Of a DNA stretch of 64,000 nt, positions 51,942 through 61,904 are shown piece after piece. The notes beneath the pieces were generated by a model, which was not told where the DNA came from, did not search any database, and worked only from the letters and a program-made list of their open reading frames with translations. The DNA is from CAYPPG01 sp964412555 (GTDB taxonomy: Bacteria; Hinthialibacterota; Hinthialibacteria; Hinthialibacterales; Hinthialibacteraceae). The DNA lies in contig CAYPPG010000017.1 in assembly GCA_964412555.1 (NCBI GenBank), positions 56,569-120,568 on the forward strand. Direction: 5' to 3'. Numbering within the stretch: position 1 is the first letter of the stretch; each line of letters begins with the position of its first letter. The position numbers and the translations under genes were made by a program.

Positions 51942-53384
51942 TTATCGGTATTGTTTCCCTTCCGGTTTTGGGGGTTCGATTTGTGGTCTGGCTTCCTCGT
52001 GTTGCTCTTTGAGAAGCCGGCGTACTTCTTGAACGATCTGTGGGTATTTCTCTGAAATTTCCTTTTGTTCTTTCGGATCGGTTTCCAGGTTGTAGAGTTC
52101 CAATTTCTGTTCACGGTTTTGTTTGTCGAGGGTTTGGATGGCTTTCCAATTGCCCATACGGACCGCGCGGCTGTCGCCGAGTTCCCAGTACATGAATTCA
52201 TGGGTTTTGTCTTGGTGGTCTGAATATAAGGTTGGAACGAAAGACAGTCCGTCGATGTCTTGCGGCGCTTTACGTCCGGCTAGTTGCGATAAAGTAGGGA
52301 GAATATCGGGGAAATAGCAGGGGTGACCGGTCTCGGAACCGGCTGCAATTTTACCCGGCTGGCGAACGATCATTGGCACACGGATGCCTCCCTCATACAA
52401 AGAAGCTTTCACGCCGCGCAATCCGCCACTGGCGTTGAAGAAATCCGGAGCGCCGGGGCCATAGGAAGGGCCGTTATCGGAGGTGAAGAAGACGATCGTA
52501 TCTTGATCAAGATCGAGTTCTTTCAAGAGAGAAAACAGCCGTCCGATATTCTTATCCATATGAGTGATCATGGCGGCGATGGCGGCTTTCGGGGTTTCTT
52601 GCGCGGCATAATCGCGAGGATACCCGACACCTCTTCCACGGCCGGTATAGGGTGTTTCCGGAAATTTTCCTTTATATATCTCCAAGGATTCTTCCGGTAC
52701 TAATAATTCATAATGGGGAATCGCTAATGGCAAATATAGAAAAAATGGATTTTCTTGTTCTTGGCTTTGGCGTCGGATGAAGTCCATCGCCTTGTCCATG
52801 ATGACATCGTGGGCATATTGACCGCTTTGGCCGTCGTTTCCTTCGAGTACATATTTCGTATCATTATGCCAGAGATATTCAGGATAATAAAAATGGGCGT
52901 GGATTTGATGCAGCCAGCCGAAAAATTCATCGAATCCCTGTTTATACGGTACTCCATCCGTACCGTGCTCACCTAATCCCCATTTGCCAAAAAGACCGGT
53001 ATGATATCCGTCTTTTTTTAGGAGTTCAGCGACTGTCACGTCTTCGGATTCAAGCGGGATTCCGCCGGAATTACCGCGGATGGGGGTGTGTCCGGCATGA
53101 AGTCCAGTCATCAAAGTGCTACGGCTGGGGGCACATACCGGTGCTCCTGCATAGCATTGGGTGAATCTCATGCCTTCTTCTGCCATCCGGTCTAGGTTTG
53201 GAGTCGCAATTTTTGTTTGCCCGTAACATCCCAAATGACCGTATCCCAGGTCGTCGGCCATGATGAAGATAATATTCGGTGGACGGGATATAGCCGATTC
53301 TGTTGCAGCTAAAGCGGGGATGCTGAGTGCCGCCCCAAATCCAATTTGTTGGATGAATTGACGTCGAGAGATTGAATGGATCAT
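51942..53384 (-). CDS. Exported sulfatase
   Basis: This 480-aa type I sulfatase hydrolyses sulfate esters, probably of sulfated polysaccharides. The formylglycine signature is CAPSRSTLMTG, with Cys84 in the C-x-P-S-R context for maturation by FGE, or by anSME. Metal-binding residues are seen in IIFIMADDLGYG (Asp44, Asp45) and in FFTSDNGPSYG. An N-terminal twin-arginine-like signal (ISRRQFIQQIGFGAALSI) suggests export. The length is typical. No sulfatase-maturing enzyme is recognised in the window; the radical SAM gene at 48315 does not look like an anSME because its cluster motif is different. It fits the glycan-degrading theme of the region. Confidence 0.94.
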   Translation of the reverse strand: MIHSISRRQFIQQIGFGAALSIPALAATESAISRPPNIIFIMADDLGYGHLGCYGQTKIATPNLDRMAEEGMRFTQCYAGAPVCAPSRSTLMTGLHAGHTPIRGNSGGIPLESEDVTVAELLKKDGYHTGLFGKWGLGEHGTDGVPYKQGFDEFFGWLHQIHAHFYYPEYLWHNDTKYVLEGNDGQSGQYAHDVIMDKAMDFIRRQSQEQENPFFLYLPLAIPHYELLVPEESLEIYKGKFPETPYTGRGRGVGYPRDYAAQETPKAAIAAMITHMDKNIGRLFSLLKELDLDQDTIVFFTSDNGPSYGPGAPDFFNASGGLRGVKASLYEGGIRVPMIVRQPGKIAAGSETGHPCYFPDILPTLSQLAGRKAPQDIDGLSFVPTLYSDHQDKTHEFMYWELGDSRAVRMGNWKAIQTLDKQNREQKLELYNLETDPKEQKEISEKYPQIVQEVRRLLKEQHEEARPQIEPPKPEGKQYR

Positions 53385-53490
53385 AATTCACATACCTTTT
53401 TTTATCATTATTATCATGAAAATGATTTAAATGGAAGCTTTATTAGAAGCTGCTTTGTTGATGAAAAGACAAGCAGATTCACTCTCTACT

Positions 53491-55278
53491 TTAACGTTGA
53501 GTGTTGATTGTATTCGGCAGATGAATAGTAAATGTGCTGCCGATTTGAGGTGTGCTTTCTACAGAAACGATACCGTGATGGGTTTTGGCGATATGTTTGA
53601 CGATCGAGAGACCCAAGCCGGTTCCTCCCATTTCCCGGCTCCTGGCTTTATCGACTCGGTAAAAGCGTTCAAAAATACGATCAAGGTGTTCTTCGGCGAT
53701 ACCACATCCCTCATCTTGAACTTCGATTCGAATCTCGCTATCAGTTTTACATGCTTGCACATGAATATTTTTGCCTGGTTCGCTATATTTGATGGCATTG
53801 TCGATGAGATTGACGATCGCTTGTTCGAGCAGTGGGGCGTTGATTTCGGCTATGATTATATCCGGACAACTCAAATGAATTTGGATCTGTTTCGTCGCGG
53901 AATTTTCTCTACAATCATCTATTGCCATTTGGAGAACGTTTTGAATCGGTTCTTCTTTCAACGCAACCTTTGCATTTCCAGATTCTTGTTCAATGTGTGA
54001 AAGGCTGAGCAAATCTTCAATGATTGATTGAAGGCGGTCCGTTTGTTTCGCGACGATGTTGAGGAAACGCACGGAGTCATCCGGATTGTTCATGGCTCCG
54101 TCCAATAAGGTTTCGACAAATCCTTTGATCGATGTTACTGGTGTTTTCAATTCATGAGAGACGTTGGCGACGAAATCACTCCGCAGTTTCTCCAAACGGC
54201 GTAGGTGGGTTGTGTCATTAAACACAATGACGGCTCCGACACTCTTTCCTTCCGCGTCTAGCAGGGCTGATCCGTTGGTTTGGATATACCGTTCCGTATG
54301 ATCCCGGAGTACGATTTCCCCTTCAATCGGTTTGTCACTTTTTAATGAATCGGAGACGATTTGATACAATTCATCATTCTTGACTACCTCCTGGATATTT
54401 TGACCATGAACGTTGAACGGGAGGAATTCGAACATTTGAGCGGCGGCTTGGTTGATACTGATAATGTTTTCTCTCTGATCGACTGCGACAACCCCTTCGA
54501 CCATACTGGATAAGATCGCTTCGTGTTCGTTTCTCTGTTGTTGAATGAAGCGGATCCGTTCATCCAACTGTATGGCCATTTGGTTCATCGCTTCTGCTAA
54601 AGCGCTGATTTCTCTGGTATTACTCAGTTCAAGACGGTGATCTAGATTGCCATGAGCATATAATTCGGCTCCAGCCTTCATATTTTCCAGTGGCCGGGTT
54701 ATCCTTCTTGAATTGATCAAACTGACTGCTGCGGATATCAGAGCGATAATTAAGCCGGCGAGTCCGATTTGGAAGAAGAAATTACCAATCGTTTGTTCGA
54801 TTTTAGCCAACGGATAGGAGGTACGTATGACACCGGTGATCTGGTGGTTTTGCCGCATGGGAATGGCTACATATTTCATTTCTTGGTGTATTGTTGTACT
54901 ATAGCGAGTGGAAATTCCAACATCCCCCTTTAGTGCCATCCGAATTTCCGGGCGGTTCGCATGGTTTTCCATCTGTTCCGGGTTCTCATTGGATTCACCG
55001 AGAACATTACCATTTGGGTCAATTACAGTGATTCGCGTTGCGGTTTCTTTTCCAAGCCTTTTACAGATAGAATCCACTTCCACATAATTCCCTTTTTGGA
55101 GAGGTTTTTGAATGGAATCTTGAATCAAACGAGCGCGAGCTTCCAAGTCTCGAGCGGATTGAGTATGATGGAAATCATGAAGCGCTTGTGCAAAATACCA
55201 TGTGATTGCCGTCAACGAGAGTAGAATGATAAATAAATAGGATGGAAACAGTTGCCACAATAAACGTTTCCGGCGCAT
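53491..55278 (-). CDS. PhoR/WalK-type sensor histidine kinase
   Basis: This 595-aa membrane-bound sensor kinase phosphorylates the response regulator encoded just upstream. It has TM1 (FPSYLFIILLSLTAITWYF), a periplasmic sensor domain, TM2 (IGLAGLIIALISAAVSLI, about 170-187), a HAMP linker (SRRITRPLENMKAGAELY), a PAS domain (ILSSMVEGVVAVDQREN), a HisKA dimerisation helix with the phosphoacceptor His in FVANVSHELKTPVTSIKG, and an HATPase domain with NLIDNAIKYSEPG, DEGCGIAEEHLDRIFERF and GGTGLGLSIVKH. The gene starts three bases after the regulator's stop, whose last codons supply its AAGGAG ribosome-binding site. The sensed signal is unknown; homologues include phosphate (PhoR) and cell-wall (WalK) sensors. 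Confidence 0.95.
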   Translation of the reverse strand: MRRKRLLWQLFPSYLFIILLSLTAITWYFAQALHDFHHTQSARDLEARARLIQDSIQKPLQKGNYVEVDSICKRLGKETATRITVIDPNGNVLGESNENPEQMENHANRPEIRMALKGDVGISTRYSTTIHQEMKYVAIPMRQNHQITGVIRTSYPLAKIEQTIGNFFFQIGLAGLIIALISAAVSLINSRRITRPLENMKAGAELYAHGNLDHRLELSNTREISALAEAMNQMAIQLDERIRFIQQQRNEHEAILSSMVEGVVAVDQRENIISINQAAAQMFEFLPFNVHGQNIQEVVKNDELYQIVSDSLKSDKPIEGEIVLRDHTERYIQTNGSALLDAEGKSVGAVIVFNDTTHLRRLEKLRSDFVANVSHELKTPVTSIKGFVETLLDGAMNNPDDSVRFLNIVAKQTDRLQSIIEDLLSLSHIEQESGNAKVALKEEPIQNVLQMAIDDCRENSATKQIQIHLSCPDIIIAEINAPLLEQAIVNLIDNAIKYSEPGKNIHVQACKTDSEIRIEVQDEGCGIAEEHLDRIFERFYRVDKARSREMGGTGLGLSIVKHIAKTHHGIVSVESTPQIGSTFTIHLPNTINTQR

Positions 55279-55281
55279 GAA

Positions 55282-55986
55282 TTACTCCTTCAATCGATAA
55301 CCGACCCCCCGGACTGTTTCGATAAATTGACCATAGTGACCCAGCTTTTTGCGTAAGCCAACAATCTGAACATCTACGGATCGATCCGTTACTGGATAAT
55401 CATCTCCGCGCACGGCTTCTATGATCTGGTTTCGTGTGAAAACCCATCCCGGTCTTTGTGCCAATAAGCAAAGAACACTAAATTCGGTATAAGTCATTTC
55501 GACTTCCTTTCCCTCGACTAATACCTGATGCCGTCCCGGATGAATCACGATTTCATGAATTTGGATCGTGGAATGATCATCGATGGGCTCTATGTGTTTT
55601 CTTCGAAGAACCGCTTTCACGCGCGCAATAAGGACTTTGGGGCTGAACGGTTTCGTGATATAGTCATCCGCGCCTAATTCCAGGCCTCTCACAATATCCG
55701 ACTCTTCTCCTTTGGCGGTGAGCATGATAACAGGAATATCTCGCGTTTGTGAATCGTTTTTTAGAATTCGACAAACTTCGAGACCATCGATACCCGGCAG
55801 CATGAGATCCAAGACGATAAGTGATGGAAGGTCGGAACGCGCTCGAGCCAGTGAATCTTCACCGGTTTTTACACATGTGACCTGAAAGCCGTTTTTGATG
55901 AGGTTGTATTCAACGAGTTCTTGGATGTCTTGTTCGTCTTCGACTACAAGGACGTGTTCTTTGGTCATGGGCATGGCTTGATTCAT
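55282..55986 (-). CDS. OmpR/PhoB-family response regulator
   Basis: This 234-aa two-domain regulator pairs with the kinase downstream. The receiver domain has acidic residues VVEDEQDI and the phospho-acceptor Asp in LIVLDLMLPGIDGLEV, with PVIMLTAKGEE and KPFSPKVLIARVKAVLRR. The DNA-binding winged-helix of the OmpR/PhoB type covers the last 100 residues (MTYTEFSVLCLLAQRPG, then RDQ-like VFTRNQIIEAVRGDDY and RSVDVQIVGLRKKLG). Alternative starts at residues 5 and 7 are in frame; no strong ribosome-binding site decides. No phosphate transport genes are near, so the target genes are unknown. Confidence 0.95.
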   Translation of the reverse strand: MNQAMPMTKEHVLVVEDEQDIQELVEYNLIKNGFQVTCVKTGEDSLARARSDLPSLIVLDLMLPGIDGLEVCRILKNDSQTRDIPVIMLTAKGEESDIVRGLELGADDYITKPFSPKVLIARVKAVLRRKHIEPIDDHSTIQIHEIVIHPGRHQVLVEGKEVEMTYTEFSVLCLLAQRPGWVFTRNQIIEAVRGDDYPVTDRSVDVQIVGLRKKLGHYGQFIETVRGVGYRLKE

Positions 55987-56174
55987 TAGTCTTGTGGAAT
56001 TATATCAAAAATCTTGTAAAATAAAGAAGTGATTCCTTCTATTTGACATCGTTTTTCTATCAAATCTCCTTGAAGTGATCGGAGAAAGCAATCACACTAC
56101 TTTTTAGGATATTTTACCACATGCGTTCGATTTTGAGACGGCTTTGAATAGATTTTACACAATTCTAACAGTTA

Positions 56175-56573
56175 ATGGATGCTTTGTTGACAATTATGTA
56201 TTTATTGGTCATTTTTTTAAACCAGGAAGAGTATCTTGACGATATTTTGGCTGAAATGGTGGAACTTGAAATATCCGGAGCTTCTGTCATCGAGGGGGTG
56301 GCGATGGAGCGAGTTTTGGCAAAAGATGTCCCGATTTTCGCTGGATTGTTACAAACGACCCGGGGATCTCGTTCTTATAATAAAAATATATTTGCTGTCA
56401 TACCCCGCCGGGATATCGTGGATCGATTAATCGATATTTTGCGGGAAATGAATATCGATTTTTCCGAACCGGCTGTAGGGACATTATTTACCATTCCGGT
56501 GGATATAATGATTTCCAGTGATCAAGAAGTACGTTCCTCCGGAACACAAAAGGATCAATCAGAGGAGGAATGA
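56175..56573 (+). CDS. PII-like (GlnB-fold) protein
   Basis: This 132-aa protein looks like a PII-like signalling protein with a ferredoxin-like fold: YLLVIFLNQEEYLDDILAEM, then ISGASVIEGVAMERVL and IPRRDIVDRLIDILREMN. It lacks the classic PII T-loop tyrosine motif, so it belongs to the broader GlnB-like family, for example the CutA1/PII-related group. An alternative start at 56196 (residue 8) is equally plausible because neither has a clear ribosome-binding site. It ends 6 bases before the DinB-fold gene with which it is probably co-transcribed. Ligand and target are unknown. Confidence 0.7.
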   Translation: MDALLTIMYLLVIFLNQEEYLDDILAEMVELEISGASVIEGVAMERVLAKDVPIFAGLLQTTRGSRSYNKNIFAVIPRRDIVDRLIDILREMNIDFSEPAVGTLFTIPVDIMISSDQEVRSSGTQKDQSEEE

Positions 56574-56579
56574 TTAGGG

Positions 56580-57071
56580 ATGGATGAAAATCCTGTTACC
56601 AATGCTTTTATCGAGCATACTCGTACCAAACTCATGGCGGATTATCTTCCGAAAATTCGGCAGTGTATTGAAACATTGAGTGAAGAAGATATTTGGTGGC
56701 GTCCCAATGAAATGAGCAATAGCATAGGGAATATTCTACTTCATTTATGCGGCAATATTCGTCAATGGATTGTCCATGGTGTCGCTGGTGAGAAGGATGT
56801 TCGTGAAAGACCGTTGGAATTTACAGAAACGGCCCCCATACCGAAAAGGGATTTGCTGCAACAATTAGAACAAATCCTGAAGGAAGCGGATCATATTTTA
56901 AGTGAATTCGAGGGGGATCGTCTTTTGATGCCGCGAACCGTTCAAGGCTTTGAAGAAACCTATTTCACGGTCATTTTTCATGTTGTGGAACACTTCGCTC
57001 AACATTTAGGCCAAGTGACGTATATCACAAAAATGAGGAAAAATGTTGATTTACGCTATTTCAATCTCTGA
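56580..57071 (+). CDS. DinB-fold protein
   Basis: This 163-aa protein fits the DinB/YfiT-like putative metalloenzyme family, four-helix bundles that hold a metal with three histidines. Candidate ligands are IGNILLHLCGNIRQWIVHGV (His in helix 2) and VIFHVVEHFAQHLGQVTYI (His pair in the last helix). Members include bacillithiol transferases and maleylpyruvate isomerases; many are uncharacterised. GGAGGAATGATTAGGG precedes the ATG. It lies 6 bases after the PII-like gene, suggesting a two-gene operon. Confidence 0.85.
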   Translation: MDENPVTNAFIEHTRTKLMADYLPKIRQCIETLSEEDIWWRPNEMSNSIGNILLHLCGNIRQWIVHGVAGEKDVRERPLEFTETAPIPKRDLLQQLEQILKEADHILSEFEGDRLLMPRTVQGFEETYFTVIFHVVEHFAQHLGQVTYITKMRKNVDLRYFNL

Positions 57072-57426
57072 AGATTTGTGAAACAAATATGGTCACTTGT
57101 GATATATTGATTCAAAGAGAGAGAATGTTCATCAATGGACAAAATGAGAAGGACGAATCAAGTCTATTTTAGATAAAACGTACCTGTTATTGGAAGATCG
57201 ATGCAAATAGAAGCGTCCTGAGTGGAGGGACTCATTCATGATGATTGATTTTGGGTTATTATATCGTTATATCAAAGATATGATGGATTTTTGTTCGTGG
57301 GGGCGGAAATGATGTATCGAACCATTGTTGTTTCATGGATCAACATATTTCATTTTGTCTCGTTTTTTTATGTGATGAGGAGGGCAACATTTGCTACTAT
57401 AACATTTAAAACAGAGGAGTGAATCG
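57072..57426. other. Intergenic region upstream of the beta-helix gene
   Basis: This 355-base AT-rich region carries no recognisable gene, RNA or strong repeat. It probably contains the promoter of the large exported beta-helix protein, which has an AGAGGAGTGAATC ribosome-binding site just before its start. Confidence 0.5.
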
Positions 57427-60400
57427 ATGAATTTTACTAAATATGTGTCCTTATTGCTATTTGTATTTCTTGTTTCATCGCATGTTGCAGCTGTAACTCA
57501 ATTGAATCACGAAGTCTACGATGGATTCGGGGGGCCGCTGGAAGCCGGTACTTATTTGGTGACGGATCAAATCACGGTTCCGCGAGGTGAAACTCTCACA
57601 ATTGAACCTGGAGTCGTGATCAAGATTTCGAGATCCCAATTTATCGTAGGAGGAGTATTGGACATCGAGGGAACGGAGTCCAATCCTGTTGTTTTCACCG
57701 GGAAAGACGACGACAGCGTGGGCGAACAGATCAGTAATTCCGATGGCAATCCCACTGCTGGGGATTGGATTGGAATACTTTTCGAAGAAGGAAGTATAGG
57801 GAACTTATCAAATTTGATATGTAAATATAGTGGACGAGAAGGGGATGCTATAGAAGTAGCCAGCTCTGTAACCTTTGCAGATTGTGAGATTATCGAGAGC
57901 GCCAGTCACGGTCTGACGATATCCAATCAACCAACGGATCAAGTTGTTGTTCGAAATTGTACTTTCCAGAATAACGATGGTTATGCGATTTATGCCAAGC
58001 AGCCGGACAGTATTGTAACTTCTCGATTCGAAGGCAATGCCGCTCAGGGCAATCAAGCGGATGTTATTGCCGCGACCGGAACGATCACCACGTCAGGGGA
58101 TATTTCATCGGATATGCCGATTTTTCTATTGGACGATCTCGTGATTGGAGATGAGGATCCGGAGACAGCAACAATCATCGTCAATGTCAGTCCAGGAGTC
58201 ATTTTCAAAGCCAGAAACAAAGGAATTATTGTTCATGATCAATTTGATGTCAGCGGTGAGCCACAATTTCCCGTTCTATTTACAAGTGATGAGGATGGAG
58301 CGGAAGACGCGGGAGGAGACACGCTACAAGGCGATAATAATCCATCTGCCGGCCAGTGGAGTTGTTTGCAATATACCGAGAAAAGTCGTGGAACTCTCTC
58401 CTATTCCGTTTTTCGATATGGTGGAAGTGAAGGAGCCGCGTTGGATATCGGCAGCACAGTGAGTGTATCCAATAGTGAATTTACATCCAATGCCGCGGCA
58501 GGTATATCGATATCCAATGCGACGGATCGGGCGACGATTGAAAATTGTACATTTCAAAACAACGGAACCTATGCGATTTATGCGATTCATCCGAATGGAT
58601 TAGTCTTGACGCAATTCGAAAATAATTCCGCTCAGGGAAATCAAGCCGACGTGTTATTTGCAACGGGAGAAATTACGAAATCAGGCACGATTCGCACCCA
58701 AATCCCGATCTTTTTTGATGAGACGCTAACTATCGGCGATACCGACGAGGATACGGCGGAAATCATTGTCAATGTCAGTCCCGGAGTGATATTCAAACCT
58801 TTAGGTAGTAATCTTGTCGTGAACGATGAACTCAATGTCGATGGTTCGCAGGAATCTCCGGTTTTATTTACTAGTGCCTATGATACGGCACAAGATGCCG
58901 GTGGTAGTACCCTTGCCAATCAAGTAATATCACTTGCTTCCGGGCAATGGGGGCAGTTGAAGTACAATACCGGCAGTGATGGGAATGTTCGTTATGCGAA
59001 GTTTCGTTATGGTGGAGAAGCGTCTGTGGCTGTTTTGGAATTAAATAGCGCAATACGGGTTTCCGATTGTGAAATATCGAACAACCTTGGAGAGGGAATA
59101 TTTGCTAATGGAGACGTGACCCTCGTTGATCTTACCGTGCAGCAAAACGACCATGGCCTTGTCTTGAGTGGAAATCACAGTTCCGTTGTCCGTGGAGGAA
59201 TTTATACTCAAAATGCCAGGGATGGAATTGTGGTTCAAGAAAGCCATTCCACGACGGGTACTCATATAACGATCACTAAAAATATGGGCAATGGTGTCGA
59301 AATTTCTAGTACCGGAGATATTTCGATTACTCAGAGTAATATTTTTTCGAACAATCAATGGGGAGTCTTGAAAGAAACGATAAATGTAGTGAATTTTCAA
59401 GAAAATTATTGGGGAGATCCCTCCGGTCCAAAGGATGAAAACACACCAGTCAGTTTCATCAAGGACTCATTGAATTTGTATAATCCGAATAGCAATGGAA
59501 ATCGAGTGACTGATTTTGTCGATTGGTCCAATCCGGTTTCCGGCAGTATCACCACTCCTACTCCAACTCCTACTTCCACTCCGACACCGACAAATACTCC
59601 CGAACCTACTTCGACTCCCACCCCTACGCCGACTTCTGAGATCATGGTGACGAGTACTCCAACGCCGACTTATACGCCATCACCGACTTTTACTCCTATT
59701 CAAACCCCGATTCAAGAAGAAGGTGTTTTTGTGCTTGACAATATCGGGGACGTCAGCGGTGATTTCATTGGGACGACGGATTTTGATACTGTGGAAAATC
59801 GAAATTTGACGATTTATTGGAACGTACCGCAGGGAAATGCCACCGATTGGCATGTGTATGTCCGAAAAGGATTTGGCGGAACGAAATTCCTGGGTCTTAC
59901 AGGGAGTGGAAGTGTGAATCGTTTGGATTGGTATGCGGGAGCGCCGAATTTGGATGAAGCATTTGCAAATGGCCCGGACTTCAATTCGGTCTATACATTT
60001 CGTGTAATTCGAATCGATGAAGAATTGGGATCTGACGATTATTTCGAAGTGGATGGTCCGGTTGGTTTCAATCTCGAGGGAGGCAATCCCGTTTCGCTGG
60101 CCTCGCCGGATATGCCTGATGTACCCTCCGGACAAATCGCTGTTTGTGACGACATCTTCGGGATTGAAAATCTAGCCCCCAGCGGTTCCACAGGATCGGA
60201 TGTGGATCAGGCGGACTGGAACGCCTTGCAGATCGCTTGGAACTTCGGCGAGGAGGCGCCCGAAGCAAAGGAATATCACGTGTTTGTCAATGTGGACGGA
60301 AGTGGATTTACTTTCTTGGGACAAACTTATAACGGGAATCTTAATTATTTCTGGTGGACTTCAGAGAACGAATTTCGCACATACGAGGACTTTGCCGATG

Positions 60401-60510
60401 GTCCGCAAGATGGACATTCATATCAATTCCGCGTCTATTTGGTTCCGTTGAGCGGGGGAAACAATCTGTCGTTGGCCAGTGGTGTCTTGAATTACTCTAT
60501 CGCGAATTAG
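57427..60510 (+). CDS. Exported beta-helix surface protein with Thr/Pro stalk and duplicated C-terminal module
   Basis: This 1027-aa exported protein has a signal peptide (YVSLLLFVFLVSSHVAAV). The long N-terminal part (about 30-690) is a right-handed parallel beta-helix built from large repeats of about 210 residues: SNPVVFTGKDDD, FPVLFTSDEDG and SPVLFTSAYDT mark successive copies, and NCTFQNNDGYAIYA is repeated as NCTFQNNGTYAIYA. A Thr/Pro stalk (about 703-760) follows. The C-terminal 260 residues contain two copies of a module: LTIYWNVPQGNATDWHVYV in the first and LQIAWNFGEEAPEAKEYHV in the second, each ending in YTFRV or YQFRV. A decayed copy of the module lies at 9839. The layout suggests an adhesin or a polysaccharide-binding or -degrading surface protein. 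A terminator hairpin follows at 60543. Confidence 0.85.
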   Translation: MNFTKYVSLLLFVFLVSSHVAAVTQLNHEVYDGFGGPLEAGTYLVTDQITVPRGETLTIEPGVVIKISRSQFIVGGVLDIEGTESNPVVFTGKDDDSVGEQISNSDGNPTAGDWIGILFEEGSIGNLSNLICKYSGREGDAIEVASSVTFADCEIIESASHGLTISNQPTDQVVVRNCTFQNNDGYAIYAKQPDSIVTSRFEGNAAQGNQADVIAATGTITTSGDISSDMPIFLLDDLVIGDEDPETATIIVNVSPGVIFKARNKGIIVHDQFDVSGEPQFPVLFTSDEDGAEDAGGDTLQGDNNPSAGQWSCLQYTEKSRGTLSYSVFRYGGSEGAALDIGSTVSVSNSEFTSNAAAGISISNATDRATIENCTFQNNGTYAIYAIHPNGLVLTQFENNSAQGNQADVLFATGEITKSGTIRTQIPIFFDETLTIGDTDEDTAEIIVNVSPGVIFKPLGSNLVVNDELNVDGSQESPVLFTSAYDTAQDAGGSTLANQVISLASGQWGQLKYNTGSDGNVRYAKFRYGGEASVAVLELNSAIRVSDCEISNNLGEGIFANGDVTLVDLTVQQNDHGLVLSGNHSSVVRGGIYTQNARDGIVVQESHSTTGTHITITKNMGNGVEISSTGDISITQSNIFSNNQWGVLKETINVVNFQENYWGDPSGPKDENTPVSFIKDSLNLYNPNSNGNRVTDFVDWSNPVSGSITTPTPTPTSTPTPTNTPEPTSTPTPTPTSEIMVTSTPTPTYTPSPTFTPIQTPIQEEGVFVLDNIGDVSGDFIGTTDFDTVENRNLTIYWNVPQGNATDWHVYVRKGFGGTKFLGLTGSGSVNRLDWYAGAPNLDEAFANGPDFNSVYTFRVIRIDEELGSDDYFEVDGPVGFNLEGGNPVSLASPDMPDVPSGQIAVCDDIFGIENLAPSGSTGSDVDQADWNALQIAWNFGEEAPEAKEYHVFVNVDGSGFTFLGQTYNGNLNYFWWTSENEFRTYEDFADGPQDGHSYQFRVYLVPLSGGNNLSLASGVLNYSIAN

Positions 60511-60542
60511 CTTTTGACAAATTAGGGTAGTGATCAAAAAAT

Positions 60543-60572
60543 AATAAGGGCAGGCTTTTGTCTGTCCTTATT
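60543..60572 (+). terminator. Rho-independent terminator
   Basis: A 13-bp stem AATAAGGGCAGGC / GTCTGTCCTTATT (60543-60555 and 60560-60572, two G-U pairs) with a TTTT loop lies 32 bases after the stop of the beta-helix gene. A TATTT stretch follows. It would end that transcript before the URO-D gene. Confidence 0.8.
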
Positions 60573-60644
60573 TATTTGACATGTCTTGATTGACGTACTT
60601 GTCCAATCATTTAAGCTATAGAAATCTATTTTGGGAGATGCTCA

Positions 60645-61904
60645 ATGAATAGTCGAGAACGAATCATGACTGCTGTCGCGCTGAAGGAACCGGATAAGGT
60701 TCCGATTGACTTCGGCGGCTGCAATACGACCGGAATGCACGTCAGTTGTGTCGCGGCGCTACGGGACTATTACGGGTTGGAAAAACGTCTAGTTAAAGTT
60801 CATGAACCGGGCCAGATGCTCGGGTGGATCGATGACGATTTGAAAGAAGCGATGGGGATTGATACCGAAGGCGTATTTCCTTTTGGTACAGGGTATGGGT
60901 ACCGCAATGAAAACTGGAAATGTTGGCGAATGCCGGATGGGCTGGAAGTACTCGTTGGTGAAGGTTTTCAAACCACGGAGGATAAGGAAGGGAATATCTA
61001 TCTTTATCCGGAAGGAGATCTATCCATTCCCCCTAGCGGAAAGATGCCGAAAGATGGCTATTTTTTTGATGTGATCGTACGGCAAGAGCCTTTGGATGAA
61101 GATCATTTGAATCCGGAAGATAATCTTGAAGAATATCAACCGATTTCCGAGGATGCTCTTCGCTCTTGGAAACAAGCGGTGGATGTTGCGGCGTCGAAGG
61201 GGCGTGCCGTATTTGCTTCATTCGGAGGAACTTCCTTTGGTGACATTGCCCGTGTTCCTGCTGCATCTCTCAAACATCCAAAGGGGATTCGTGATATTTC
61301 CGAATGGTATATGTCGATTGCATTGCGACCGGATTATCTTCATGCTGTGTTCTCAAAACAGTGCGAGATTGCTATCGAGAATTTGGCAAAGATTCATGCG
61401 GCTGTGGGAGATGCCGTCGATATCGTGTATATATGCGGAACGGATTTCGGTACGCAAAATTCTTCCTTTTGCTCAGTTGAAACATTTCGCGATTTGTATA
61501 AACCCTATTATGCGCGAGTGAACGATTGGATTCATCAGCATACGAATTGGAAATGCTTTAAGCACTCTTGCGGAGCAGTCGCAAAGTTCTTGGATGATTT
61601 TATCGATGCCGGTTTTGAAATTTTCAATCCGGTACAATGTTCCGCAGCCGGGATGGAGCCGGAGAAATTAAAGAGTGCATTCGGGGACCGTCTTGCATTT
61701 TGGGGAGGTGGAGTGGATACGCAGCATGTGCTGCCTTTCGGCACGCCGGCAGAAGTGCGTGAGCAAGTGTTGAAGCATTGCGAAATCTTTTCAAACAACG
61801 GCGGATTTATATTCAATACGGTCCATAATGTCCAGGCGAAAACCTCGGTGGAAAACATTGTGGCCATGATAAATGCTGTACGGGAATTCAACGGTGAACA
61901 TTAA
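60645..61904 (+). CDS. Uroporphyrinogen decarboxylase (URO-D) family methyltransferase-like protein
   Basis: This 419-aa protein belongs to the URO-D superfamily of the MtaA/CmuA type, not true HemE. The opening MNSRERIMTAVALKEPDKVP is typical of the group. The zinc-binding motif H-x-C is seen as CFKHSCGAVAKFLDDF and the barrel core as FEIFNPVQCSAAGMEPEKLK and AFWGGGVDTQHVLPF. Such proteins transfer methyl groups from corrinoid carriers to thiols, or demethylate methoxy or methylated substrates. No corrinoid protein gene is next to it. A GGGAGATGCTC box precedes the start. It probably acts in the cytoplasm; the substrate is unknown. Confidence 0.88.
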   Translation: MNSRERIMTAVALKEPDKVPIDFGGCNTTGMHVSCVAALRDYYGLEKRLVKVHEPGQMLGWIDDDLKEAMGIDTEGVFPFGTGYGYRNENWKCWRMPDGLEVLVGEGFQTTEDKEGNIYLYPEGDLSIPPSGKMPKDGYFFDVIVRQEPLDEDHLNPEDNLEEYQPISEDALRSWKQAVDVAASKGRAVFASFGGTSFGDIARVPAASLKHPKGIRDISEWYMSIALRPDYLHAVFSKQCEIAIENLAKIHAAVGDAVDIVYICGTDFGTQNSSFCSVETFRDLYKPYYARVNDWIHQHTNWKCFKHSCGAVAKFLDDFIDAGFEIFNPVQCSAAGMEPEKLKSAFGDRLAFWGGGVDTQHVLPFGTPAEVREQVLKHCEIFSNNGGFIFNTVHNVQAKTSVENIVAMINAVREFNGEH

